Shown one piece after another: positions 53,091 to 61,375 of a DNA stretch of 64,000 nucleotides. The number at the start of each line of letters is the position of its first letter. Within the stretch, counting starts at the first letter, position 1. The stretch is from Bacteroidaceae bacterium (GTDB lineage Bacteria; Bacteroidota; Bacteroidia; Bacteroidales; Bacteroidaceae): positions 62,001 through 126,000 of the forward strand of contig JAFSRW010000064.1 in assembly GCA_017445925.1 (NCBI GenBank), in the 5' to 3' direction. The position numbers and the translations under genes are program-made. Under the pieces are notes generated by a model. That model had not been told where the DNA came from. It saw only the letters and a list, made by a program, of their open reading frames with translations, and ran no database searches.

Positions 53091-53474
53091 ATGGCAACAG
53101 TAAAAGAAGGACTCTATTACAGCGAGTCGCACGAGTATGTAAAGGTAGAAGGTAACGTTGGTTACATTGGTATAACAGATTATGCACAGCACGCATTGGG
53201 CAATGTGGTTTACGTTGACCTGCCCGACGTGGACGATGAGGTAACAGCTGGTGAGGAATTTGGTGCAGTAGAGAGCGTGAAAGCTGCCAGCGACATCATC
53301 TCTCCTGTTAGCGGAACTATCGTAGAGGTAAACGAAGCCCTCGACGATGAGCCCGAATTGCTCAACAAGGATCCTTGGGAGAACTGGATTATTAAGGTGG
53401 AGCTTTCAGACAAGAGCGAACTTGACAGCCTGATGGATGCGAAGGCTTACGAGGCATTTTGTGAGAATGCATAA
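53091..53474 (+). CDS. gcvH: Glycine cleavage system H protein
   Basis: 127 residues with the lipoyl-domain motif GAVESVKAASDI, Lys64 being the lipoylation site, and the typical N-terminus YSESHEYVKVEGNVGYIGITDYAQ. The lipoyl arm shuttles the aminomethyl group between GcvP, GcvT and the lipoamide dehydrogenase. Its stop codon lies directly before an array of TTCAATG words that runs into gcvPA. lplA in the same operon provides a dedicated lipoylation route. Confidence 0.98.
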   Translation: MATVKEGLYYSESHEYVKVEGNVGYIGITDYAQHALGNVVYVDLPDVDDEVTAGEEFGAVESVKAASDIISPVSGTIVEVNEALDDEPELLNKDPWENWIIKVELSDKSELDSLMDAKAYEAFCENA

Positions 53475-53505
53475 TGTTCAATGTTCAATGTTTAATGTTC
53501 AATGA
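53475..53505. repeat. TGTTCAA word array containing the gcvPA start codon
   Basis: TGTTCAA/TGTTTAA words fill the gcvH-gcvPA spacer. The ATG of gcvPA (53502) is the last ATG of the array. Confidence 0.8.
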
Positions 53506-54818
53506 ATTTTAAATTCTTTCCTCATACTGATGCCGACCTTCAGGCTATGTTCCAGAAGGTGGGCATCAAGAACCTTGACGACCTCTATGCCGAGGTGCCA
53601 GAGCAGATTCGCTTCCGTGGCGACTATCAGTTGCCCGAGGGGATGAGCGAGATTGAGGTTCGTCAGCTCTTTGAGAAACTGGGCGCACAGAACAAGCCTC
53701 TAACTTGTTTCGCCGGTGCCGGTGTTTATGACCACTATACTCCCAGCGTGATTCCTCAGTTGCTCAGCCGTTCGGAGTTCCTGACCAGCTACACCCCATA
53801 TCAGGCAGAAATCTCACAGGGTACGCTGCACTATATCTTTGAATATCAGAGCATGATGGCTGAGCTGACAGGCATGGACATCAGCAACGCCTCGATGTAT
53901 GATGGAACCACCGCTACTGCCGAGGCCGTGATGATGGCCGTTGCTGCAGGCAAGAAGCAGAACAAGGTGCTGGTGAGCGAGACCGTTGATCCCAAGACGT
54001 TGGCCGTAGTAAAGACATACGCTCATTTTCATGGCATAGAGATAGAGATGATTCCTGCCAAGGATGGTGTGACCGACCTCTCAACTCTCAACTCTCAACT
54101 CTCAACTGATATAGCAGGTGTTCTGGTACAGCAGCCCAACTTCTACGGTATCGTAGAGGATTACGAGGGCTTTGCCGATGCCTGCCACAACCATAAGGCA
54201 CTCTTTATTATGAACAGTGTGGCTGCTGATTTGGCCGTCTTGAAGACTCCTGGCGAATGGGGTGCCGACATAGCAGTGGGCGATGGTCAGAGTCTGGGCA
54301 TTCCTATGCAGTGGGGCGGTCCGTACGTGGGCTATATGTGCTGTACCGAGAAGCTTATCCGTAAAATGCCGGGGCGTATCGTAGGTATGACTCAGGATAA
54401 CCGCGGTCAGCGTGCCTTCGTGCTTACACTTCAGGCCCGCGAGCAGCATATCCGCCGCCAGAAAGCTACCAGCAACATCTGCTCTAACCAGAGCCTGATG
54501 GCGCTTTGGGCAACAGTCTATATGTCCCTTATGGGTAAGCAGGGGCTGAAGGAGGCTGCTGAACTTTCATACGCCGGAGCACATTACCTGTGTGACGAGT
54601 TGCTGAAGACGGGGAAGTTTACTCTCGTTTACAACCAGCCCTTCTTTAACGAGTTTGTGGTTCGCTATAACGGTGATGTGGATGCTTTGCAGAAGCGTCT
54701 CACTGAGAACGGTATCTTTGGCGGCATCAAGGTGGCTCCTGACCAGTTGATGTTTGCTGTTACCGAGAAGCGTACCAAGGAAGAAGTAGATAACCTTATA
54801 AAGATTGCTGCCTTATGA
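53502..54818 (+). CDS. gcvPA: Glycine dehydrogenase (decarboxylating) subunit 1
   Basis: 438 residues matching the N-terminal half of split P-protein: FAGAGVYDHYTPSVIPQLL (about 70-88), SNASMYDGTTATAEAVMMA and GDGQSLGIPMQWGGPYVG. With GcvPB it forms the PLP enzyme that decarboxylates glycine and loads GcvH. Residues 193-202 (LSTLNSQLST) are encoded by a perfect four-fold CTCAACT array (54078-54107), replacing a linker just before IAGVLVQQPNFYG. The same 30 bases occur in lpd. The start codon lies in a repeat array, and the stop overlaps gcvPB by ATGA. Confidence 0.95.
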   Translation: MNFKFFPHTDADLQAMFQKVGIKNLDDLYAEVPEQIRFRGDYQLPEGMSEIEVRQLFEKLGAQNKPLTCFAGAGVYDHYTPSVIPQLLSRSEFLTSYTPYQAEISQGTLHYIFEYQSMMAELTGMDISNASMYDGTTATAEAVMMAVAAGKKQNKVLVSETVDPKTLAVVKTYAHFHGIEIEMIPAKDGVTDLSTLNSQLSTDIAGVLVQQPNFYGIVEDYEGFADACHNHKALFIMNSVAADLAVLKTPGEWGADIAVGDGQSLGIPMQWGGPYVGYMCCTEKLIRKMPGRIVGMTQDNRGQRAFVLTLQAREQHIRRQKATSNICSNQSLMALWATVYMSLMGKQGLKEAAELSYAGAHYLCDELLKTGKFTLVYNQPFFNEFVVRYNGDVDALQKRLTENGIFGGIKVAPDQLMFAVTEKRTKEEVDNLIKIAAL

Positions 54819-56224
54819 ATAACAGACTATACGGAAACCTGATTTTCGAACTTTCACAGAAAGGTCGTTCCGGCTATTCTCTTCCCAAGAATCAGTTTGG
54901 CAGCTACGAAGTTCCTGCCTCTATGCGTCGCAAGGAAGATGCTGCGCTGCCCGAGTGTGATGAGATGACGGTGGTTCGCCATTATACCAATCTGAGTGCA
55001 AATAACTTTGGTGTGGATAACGGTTTCTATCCGCTGGGCTCCTGCACCATGAAGTACAACCCTAAGATTAACGAAGAGGTTGCTGCGCTGCCCCAGTTTG
55101 CCGACCTTCATCCTTTGCAACCTGCAGAAACAACCCTGGGAGCCGAGGAGGTTTGTAAACAGTTGTGCAAATCGCTTTGTGAACTCACGGGCTTATATGC
55201 CTTTACATTGAAACCTTTTGCCGGAGCTCATGGTGAGTTGACAGGTTTGATGGTTATCAAGAAGTATCACGAGAGCAGGGGCGATGAGGCTCGCCGTCTG
55301 GTTATCGTTCCCGACTCTGCCCACGGAACCAACCCCGCCAGTGCAGCTGTCTGTGGCTTGGATATTGTAGAGGTGAAATCACTCAGCGACGGAACCGTTG
55401 ATGTCGAGGCGCTGAAGGAACTGTTGGCACAGCATGGCTCGGAGATTGCTGCCATGATGATGACCAACCCCAACACACTGGGCCTCTTTGAGAAGCAGAT
55501 TCCAGAAATAGAGAAACTGGTGCATGCCGCAGGTGGCCTGATGTATTATGATGGCGCCAACTTGAACCCTATGTTGGGCGCGGCTCGTCCTGGTGACATG
55601 GGATTTGATGTCATGCACATCAATCTGCACAAGACATTCTCCACTCCTCACGGAGGTGGCGGACCAGGCGCAGGGCCTGTTGGCGTAAGAAAAGGCCTGG
55701 AGCCTTTCTTCCCAGAGGTATCTCCCTATCATGGCAACTTTGCAGTAGCAATGCGTGCCTATGCATACATCCTTTCTCTGGGTCGTGAGAATATCAAGTT
55801 GGTTGGTCCTTTGGGCACATTGAATGCAAACTACATCAAAGAAAGCCTGAAGGATGTTTACGAGTTGCCTATTGATGGACTATGCAAGCATGAGTTCGTT
55901 TTTGACGGCCTGAAGGACAAGAGCACAGGTGTTACCACCATGGATGTAGCTAAGCGCTTGTTGGACTACGGCTATCATGCACCAACCATCTACTTCCCCT
56001 TGCTCTTCCATGAGAGTTTGATGATAGAGCCAACGGAGAATGAATCTAAGGAAACCATTGATGGCTTCATTGCTGTTATGCGTAAGATTGCTCAAGAGGC
56101 TAAGGAAAATCCTGATGAAGTTAAGTCTGCTCCTCACCTTACACCTATCGGTCGTGTAGATGACGTTCTGGCAGCTAAGCATCCGATAGTAACTTACAAA
56201 CAGATGCAAAATGACACAAACTGA
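54815..56224 (+). CDS. gcvPB: Glycine dehydrogenase (decarboxylating) subunit 2
   Basis: 469 residues with the PLP-binding region HINLHKTFSTPHGGGGPGAGP, the Schiff-base residue being Lys273, and upstream PFAGAHGELTGLMVIKKYH and DSAHGTNPASA. It is the C-terminal half of split P-protein and partners with GcvPA. It overlaps gcvPA by 4 bp and lpd by 14 bp, so translation of the three is tightly coupled. No repeat insertion was noticed inside it. Confidence 0.97.
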   Translation: MNNRLYGNLIFELSQKGRSGYSLPKNQFGSYEVPASMRRKEDAALPECDEMTVVRHYTNLSANNFGVDNGFYPLGSCTMKYNPKINEEVAALPQFADLHPLQPAETTLGAEEVCKQLCKSLCELTGLYAFTLKPFAGAHGELTGLMVIKKYHESRGDEARRLVIVPDSAHGTNPASAAVCGLDIVEVKSLSDGTVDVEALKELLAQHGSEIAAMMMTNPNTLGLFEKQIPEIEKLVHAAGGLMYYDGANLNPMLGAARPGDMGFDVMHINLHKTFSTPHGGGGPGAGPVGVRKGLEPFFPEVSPYHGNFAVAMRAYAYILSLGRENIKLVGPLGTLNANYIKESLKDVYELPIDGLCKHEFVFDGLKDKSTGVTTMDVAKRLLDYGYHAPTIYFPLLFHESLMIEPTENESKETIDGFIAVMRKIAQEAKENPDEVKSAPHLTPIGRVDDVLAAKHPIVTYKQMQNDTN

Positions 56225-57521
56225 TTTAATCATCATCGGCGCGGGGCCTGGGGGTTACCGCGCCGCTGAATATGCCGCCAAGCAAGGCTTAAAAGTCGTA
56301 ATATTTGAAGGTGGCGAGGTAGGAGGCACTTGTCTGAATGTTGGTTGTATACCCACAAAGACGTATGTTCATTCCGGCTCTTTTGATGAGGCTCGTGAAC
56401 GCCTGGGGCAGGTGGTTCCTCAGCTCCGCCAAGGGGTTGAGGGTATCCTCTCGAATCCCAATATCACATTGGTACGTGAGAAAGGAGTATTCGTAGATGC
56501 TCATACGGTAGAAGCCTCGCCCTCGGGAGAGGTCTGGAGAGGGGACCATGTTATCATTGCCACAGGCTCAGACAGTAAGGCTATTCCCGTTCCTGGCATC
56601 AACAGCCCAGAGGTTGTTGATTCTACAGGTCTTCTGAATCTGGATACCCTGCCCAAGCGTCTCTGCATCGTTGGTGCAGGCGTGATAGGTATGGAGTTTG
56701 CCAGTGTGTTCCATCGCTTTGGTTCCGAAGTGACCGTTGTTGAGTTCCTGAAGGAATGCCTCCCTGCCCTTGACGGCGATATTGCCAAGCGTTTGCGCAA
56801 GCAGATGGAGAAGGATGGAATTACCTTCAAGATGGGAGCAGGTGTAAAAAGCCTCACTCCAGGAGAGGGAGGAGTGAATGTTGTTTTTGAACAAAAGGGT
56901 AAAGAGGATTCTGTAGAAGCAGATGTCGTGTTAGTGGCAACAGGTAGGAAGCCCCGTACCGAGGGGCTGAACGTAGAGGCTGCCGGCATCACACTGGCTC
57001 CTAATGGCAGTATCCCCGTTGATGAGAATTTCTGCCTCTCAACTCTCAACTCTCAACTCTCAACTGTATACGCCATTGGTGACGTGAATGGTAAGCAGAT
57101 GCTGGCACATGCGGCAGAAATGCAAGCCATCCGGGCAGTGAACCATATTCTTGGCAAGAAGGATAATATCTGCTTCGACATCATGCCTGCTGCTATTTTT
57201 ACGACTCCCGAGGCTGCCTGTGTAGGGGCTTCCGAGGACCAACTGAAGGAGCAAGTCGTGGAATACGAGTGCCGAAAGGCGTTCTATCGTGCCAATGGAA
57301 AGGCATTGGCTATGAACGAACCGGAGGGCCTGCTGAAGTTATTTAGCGAGCCTAATGCTGGTAAGATTCTTGGTTGTCATGTCTTTGGTGCTCATAGTGC
57401 CGACCTTGTACAGGAGGCCAGTGTGCTAATGTGTCTTGATACCACCGTAGAACAATTGCGTGATATGGTGCATATTCATCCCACCCTCAGCGAACTTCTT
57501 TTTGCAGCCGCTGAGGCTTAA
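56211..57521 (+). CDS. lpd: Dihydrolipoyl dehydrogenase (L protein)
   Basis: 436 residues. The FAD motif is GAGPGGYRAAEYA (10-22), the redox disulfide is GGTCLNVGC with Cys41 and Cys46, the NAD motif is GAGVIGMEFASVF, and the C-terminal His-Glu is MVHIHPTLSELL. It reoxidises dihydrolipoyl GcvH. It is shorter than usual (about 460-470), mainly in loops. Two repeat elements are read in frame: SPSGEVWRGD at about 103-112 (GC-rich element, 56515-56547) and LSTLNSQLST at 276-285 (57036-57065), right before VYAIGD. Both lie in surface loops flanking conserved motifs, so the enzyme may remain active. Confidence 0.94.
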   Translation: MTQTDLIIIGAGPGGYRAAEYAAKQGLKVVIFEGGEVGGTCLNVGCIPTKTYVHSGSFDEARERLGQVVPQLRQGVEGILSNPNITLVREKGVFVDAHTVEASPSGEVWRGDHVIIATGSDSKAIPVPGINSPEVVDSTGLLNLDTLPKRLCIVGAGVIGMEFASVFHRFGSEVTVVEFLKECLPALDGDIAKRLRKQMEKDGITFKMGAGVKSLTPGEGGVNVVFEQKGKEDSVEADVVLVATGRKPRTEGLNVEAAGITLAPNGSIPVDENFCLSTLNSQLSTVYAIGDVNGKQMLAHAAEMQAIRAVNHILGKKDNICFDIMPAAIFTTPEAACVGASEDQLKEQVVEYECRKAFYRANGKALAMNEPEGLLKLFSEPNAGKILGCHVFGAHSADLVQEASVLMCLDTTVEQLRDMVHIHPTLSELLFAAAEA

Positions 57522-57533
57522 ACATTAAATATT

Positions 57534-59546
57534 ATGGTAAGAAAAGTCTCTGTTGCTTTATTTTTCTGCTCTGTTGTGACCATCTGCGCTTCTGCACAGG
57601 ATGTCCTCGATAATGTTAATCTGTACATTGGTACAGCTAACGACTATGGGCAGATGACCCCTGGTGCCTGTATGCCCTATAGTCAGGTTCAGGTTTGTCC
57701 GGACAGTAAGCCTCGCCAGCATCCTGGTTATGATTATGAGGTGACGCAAATTTCGGGTTTCTCCGTGAATCGTCTTTCTGGTGTAGGAGGTAGCGGATGT
57801 GGAGGAAATGTTTCCCTGATGCCCGATGAGACGGGTGCCGATGTGCATTTGATTAAGAGCACAGAGCAAGCCTCGCCAGGTTATTATAGTGTAAAGCTAA
57901 GCAATGGCGTTTGGTTCACGGCAACGGCTAACAGACGCATGGCTGTGGAACGTTTCTCTTTCCCTTCTGCGGAAAAGGCTGTGTTGTTGTTAGACCCAGG
58001 AACGGCGTTTGATAAAGTTTACAAATCTTATTTCAACAAGACGGGCGAGAATGTAGGTCAGGGCTATCTCGATGGTGCTAATACCTGCCGTCGTGGAAAT
58101 TATCACCTGCATTATAGACTGTACACATCAGAGCCTTTTGAAATGCAAGAGTTGGACGGAGGAAGGAAGAAGCTGACTTTCCCCAATCTTTCGGCTCGTT
58201 ATGTGGAAGTCCGCATAGTTCTTTCTACTGGTTTAGAGAAGGAACTGGATGCCATGAAGGAATCGGATGTGTGGCGTACAGATTTCCTGACAATGGTTGA
58301 GCAGGCACAGCGCCAATGGCGTCAGTTGCTTTCAACGGTTAAGGTTGAAGGTGGCTCGCCAGATCAACAAACAATTTTCTACACTTCTCTGTATCGTACC
58401 TTCCACAGTCCCTTTGTTGTTACAGATCGCAACATGAAACATTATCTGGGAACGGATGGTAAGGAGTACGAGGCTAAGGATTTTACCTACTATAGCTCGT
58501 GGTCTTTGTGGGACACATATCGTACCAAATTTCCTTTGATAACATTGTTAGACCCACGTAGGTCCAGCGATATCATGCAGTCACTTTCTACCCTATATAT
58601 AACAGGCAAGAAGGACTGGAGCACCCAATACGAGTGTGTACCAACGGTTCGTACCGAACATGCTATAGCAACTTTGCTGGATGCATACCGCCAGGGAATC
58701 AGCATTCCTAATCTGCGTGATGCCTATCCTGGTATGAAGAAAGAGGTTGAGGGGCTTTCTCTGAAGAGTCCCGACCAATGCTTGGAGGCTGCTGGCGATT
58801 TCTGGGCTTTGGGTCAGTTGGCTGGTGAGTTTGGGCTGCAAGAGGATGCAAAGAAGTGGATTGCTCGTGGCGAGGAGATTTTCGATAGCATTTGGCCTCG
58901 TGAGTTCCAAAAGATTGACGATTCTTTCCTAAAGATGCGTGGAAATGGACTGTATCAAGGAACCCGTTGGCAATACAGATGGGGCGCTCCTATGTTTTTG
59001 GATCGTATGATTAATATGGTAGGGAAGAAGGAATTGGCTCAAGAACTAGTTACATTCTTTGAGAAGGAACTTTACAACCAGGGTAATGAACCTGATATTC
59101 ACGTACCTTTCCTCTTTGCTCGTTTGGGAATGCACGAAAAGACAGGCCTTACTGTTCGACCTTTGGCAACCGAAGTGGTAACACATCGTTATGGTGGAAA
59201 TGATGCTTATCCAGCACCTTGGGTGGGTTGTGCTTTTACGAATGCACCACGTGGCTATGCCCCAGAGATGGACGAGGATGATGGTGCCATGAGTGCCTGG
59301 TATGTTTTCGCCAGTATCGGTCTTTATCCACTGGTAGTGGGCGAAGCGCAATATGAGGTATTCTCTCCTCTCTTTGATAAAGTTACAATGCATTTAGGTG
59401 ATAAAGATGTTATCATTAGCACCAAGGGTAGAACCGACAAAAACCAACCGCTTAAATATGCGACTTGGAATGGTAAGACACTGCAAAATTATCGTATCGC
59501 TGTATCTGAGTTGAAGAAGGGGGGCGAATTGGTATTTACGTATTAA
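57534..59546 (+). CDS. Divergent GH92-family mannosidase-like protein
   Basis: 670 residues with a signal peptide (about 1-21). The family frame is visible: VNLYIGTANDYGQMTPGACMPYSQV, ELYNQGNEPDIHVPFLFARLG (GNEP in place of the usual GNQP) and EMDEDDGAMSAWYVFASIGLYPLVVGE (base region). Between the last two there is an insertion (TEVVTHRYGGNDAYPAPWVGCAFTNAPRGYAP). It is the shortest and most divergent of the four GH92 genes. It starts 12 bp after lpd, so it is transcribed with the glycine cleavage operon although no metabolic link is obvious. Confidence 0.88.
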   Translation: MVRKVSVALFFCSVVTICASAQDVLDNVNLYIGTANDYGQMTPGACMPYSQVQVCPDSKPRQHPGYDYEVTQISGFSVNRLSGVGGSGCGGNVSLMPDETGADVHLIKSTEQASPGYYSVKLSNGVWFTATANRRMAVERFSFPSAEKAVLLLDPGTAFDKVYKSYFNKTGENVGQGYLDGANTCRRGNYHLHYRLYTSEPFEMQELDGGRKKLTFPNLSARYVEVRIVLSTGLEKELDAMKESDVWRTDFLTMVEQAQRQWRQLLSTVKVEGGSPDQQTIFYTSLYRTFHSPFVVTDRNMKHYLGTDGKEYEAKDFTYYSSWSLWDTYRTKFPLITLLDPRRSSDIMQSLSTLYITGKKDWSTQYECVPTVRTEHAIATLLDAYRQGISIPNLRDAYPGMKKEVEGLSLKSPDQCLEAAGDFWALGQLAGEFGLQEDAKKWIARGEEIFDSIWPREFQKIDDSFLKMRGNGLYQGTRWQYRWGAPMFLDRMINMVGKKELAQELVTFFEKELYNQGNEPDIHVPFLFARLGMHEKTGLTVRPLATEVVTHRYGGNDAYPAPWVGCAFTNAPRGYAPEMDEDDGAMSAWYVFASIGLYPLVVGEAQYEVFSPLFDKVTMHLGDKDVIISTKGRTDKNQPLKYATWNGKTLQNYRIAVSELKKGGELVFTY

Positions 59547-59616
59547 CGTGGTATTTTTTACGGGTACGTGTAGCAAATATTTTTTCTACGTGTAGTAGTA
59601 AAATTTCTTACGTGTA
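59543..59616. repeat. TACGTGTA boxes with 22-bp spacing
   Basis: TACGTGTA occurs at 59565-59572, 59587-59594 and 59609-59616, exactly 22 bp apart, with a related AACGTGGTA about 20 bp earlier. Spacers are A/T-rich. The array overlaps the end of the GH92 gene and its 3' flank, upstream of the tRNA terminator. Confidence 0.8.
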
Positions 59617-59629
59617 CAAATAATAAATG

Positions 59630-59665
59630 ATAAGTGCCGACTCTCGCAAGAGGGCTGGCACTTAT
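59630..59665. terminator. Hairpin terminator between GH92 and tRNA-Gln
   Basis: ATAAGTGCC (59630-59638) pairs with GGCACTTAT (59657-59665), with an inner CTCT-CGCA-AGAG hairpin. It ends the tRNA transcript (minus strand) and/or the GH92 transcript; T-runs are short on both sides. Confidence 0.7.
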
Positions 59666-59676
59666 CTTTACTTGGG

Positions 59677-59747
59677 TTGGGCTACCCGGGTTCGAACCAG
59701 GACTAAGACGACCAAAATGTCTTGTGCTACCATTACACCATAGCCCA
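59677..59747 (-). tRNA. tRNA-Gln (anticodon TTG)
   Basis: A 71-nt cloverleaf on the minus strand. The acceptor is TGGGCTA/TAGCCCA, the D-arm has TAATGGTA, the anticodon loop TTTTGGT gives TTG, and the T-arm CCTGG-TTCGAAC-CCGGG is followed by discriminator A. The anticodon stem has four good pairs and an A-C mismatch next to the loop. CCA is not encoded. U1-A72 fits glutaminyl-tRNA identity. It lies 100 bp beyond the end of tyrS, both leftward. Confidence 0.93.
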
Positions 59748-59847
59748 ATCCTATCCCAATCTTTTTCAGATTGCGGGTGCAAATGTACAACAAAAAGTGA
59801 AAAGTAAAAAATGAAAAATGAAAAATTATTCCTTTCTTCCCACTTTT

Positions 59848-61149
59848 TTATTTTGCTATGAGTAAAAAGTACTTTTTCTTACCTTGTTGTACAAGTAAAT
59901 ATTTGTTGTCAATGAGGTCTGCTTCCGTCACCATTTGGTCAGGAGCTGTTACTTTCTCTTTGTTGAGACTAACACCGCCGCCTTGCGTGAGCTTGCGCAT
60001 CTCACCCTTGCTGGGGAAACATTGTGTATGCTCAGCGAAGAGATCGACAGCCTTTACGCCTTCTCCTTCCAGCAATGAACGACTTACCTCAAATTGTGGT
60101 ACTCCAGAGAACACGTCTAATAATGTTTGTTCGTCCAGTTTGATTAGGCTTTCTTTCGTTGCTTTCCCAAATAGTATATTGCTGGCTTCTAAAGCTAATT
60201 CGTAATCTTCACGACTGTGAACCAACACCGTAACTTCTTCGGCTAACCGCTTCTGTAAGGCGCGACGGCCTGGATCCTGGCGATGTTCTTCTATTAAGGC
60301 ATCAATTGTAGCCTTATCTAAAGATGTAAAGATTTTAATGTAACGTTCAGCATCTTCATCGGCTACGTTCAGCCAGAACTGGTAAAACGTGTAGGGACTT
60401 GTGCGGTTGCGGTCAAGCCATATATTACCTTTTTCCGTTTTTCCGAATTTCTTGCCATCAGCTTTGGTAATAAGAGGACAAGTTAGGGCAAATGCCTCAT
60501 TTTCAGCACCCAATTTTCGGCGAATCAACTCCGTACCTGTTGTGATGTTTCCCCACTGATCGCTGCCGCCCATCTGAAGCTTGCAGTTCTTTGTTTCATA
60601 AAGGTGCAGGAAATCATAACCTTGAAGTAACTGGTATGTAAATTCAGTGAAAGACATGCCGTCCTGAGCTTCTCCGTTCAAACGTCGCTTCACACTGTCT
60701 TTTGCCATCATGTAGTTAACGGTGATACATTTTCCTATTTCACGTGCAAAGTCCAAGAAGGAAAAATCCTTCATCCAGTCGTAATTGTTAACCAGTTCGG
60801 CTGCATTGGGAGCATCGCTGTTGAAATCCAGAAAACGGCTCAGCTGTGCCTTAATACATTCCACATTATGGCGCAGGGTTTCTTCGTTCAGCAAATTTCG
60901 CTCTTGGCTTTTTCCGCTGGGGTCACCAATCATACCGGTAGCACCGCCTACAAGAGCCAATGGCTTATGGCCAGCCTGCTGAAGATGGCGTAACATCATC
61001 ACACCGCAAAGGTGGCCAATATGCAAACTGTCTGCAGTAGGGTCAATACCCACGTATGCAGTAACGATTTCTTTCTCAAAAAGTTCTTCTGTTCCGGGCA
61101 TCATTTGGTGAATCATGCCCCTCCATTTTAGTTCCTCTACAAAGTTCAT
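59848..61149 (-). CDS. tyrS: Tyrosyl-tRNA synthetase
   Basis: 433 residues. The class I signature HIGH is at 43-46 (SLHIGHLCG), with [17 protein letters not shown] downstream. The KMSKS-type loop is KFGKTEKGN near residue 233. A C-terminal S4 RNA-binding domain (about 360-430; [32 protein letters not shown]) completes the bacterial TyrRS layout. It charges tRNA-Tyr in the cytoplasm. It is monocistronic under a full consensus promoter at 61175-61206 (minus strand). No T-box or other leader structure was seen in its short 5' region. Confidence 0.97.
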   Translation of the reverse strand: MNFVEELKWRGMIHQMMPGTEELFEKEIVTAYVGIDPTADSLHIGHLCGVMMLRHLQQAGHKPLALVGGATGMIGDPSGKSQERNLLNEETLRHNVECIKAQLSRFLDFNSDAPNAAELVNNYDWMKDFSFLDFAREIGKCITVNYMMAKDSVKRRLNGEAQDGMSFTEFTYQLLQGYDFLHLYETKNCKLQMGGSDQWGNITTGTELIRRKLGAENEAFALTCPLITKADGKKFGKTEKGNIWLDRNRTSPYTFYQFWLNVADEDAERYIKIFTSLDKATIDALIEEHRQDPGRRALQKRLAEEVTVLVHSREDYELALEASNILFGKATKESLIKLDEQTLLDVFSGVPQFEVSRSLLEGEGVKAVDLFAEHTQCFPSKGEMRKLTQGGGVSLNKEKVTAPDQMVTEADLIDNKYLLVQQGKKKYFLLIAK

Positions 61150-61174
61150 ACGGATAATTTTCTTTTTTGCGCCG

Positions 61175-61206
61175 CAAAATTACATTTTATCTTTTAAACA
61201 ACCAAA
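61175..61206 (-). promoter_or_regulatory. Promoter of tyrS
   Basis: Minus strand reads TTTG (61203-61206), 20 bp, TAATTTTG (61175-61182), about 26 nt before the ATG. Confidence 0.75.
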
Positions 61207-61286
61207 TTTTACAGGGGAAAACGCGCAAAACTGTTAAATTTTCTTAAACAGGCATTAAAACTTATCTCTATTTCGTAAGATAGTTA

Positions 61287-61294
61287 TACCTTTG
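61287..61294 (+). promoter_or_regulatory. -7 promoter box of the coiled-coil lipoprotein gene
   Basis: TACCTTTG lies 81 bp before the ATG at 61376. No good TTTG is present at -33, so it may use an activator or another sigma factor. Confidence 0.45.
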
Positions 61295-61375
61295 TTCTCG
61301 AATAGCTCCCTATTATTAGGGTGAAATGTGTAGTTACGTTAATAACATTAAACAATATATCGATATAAAACTGTT

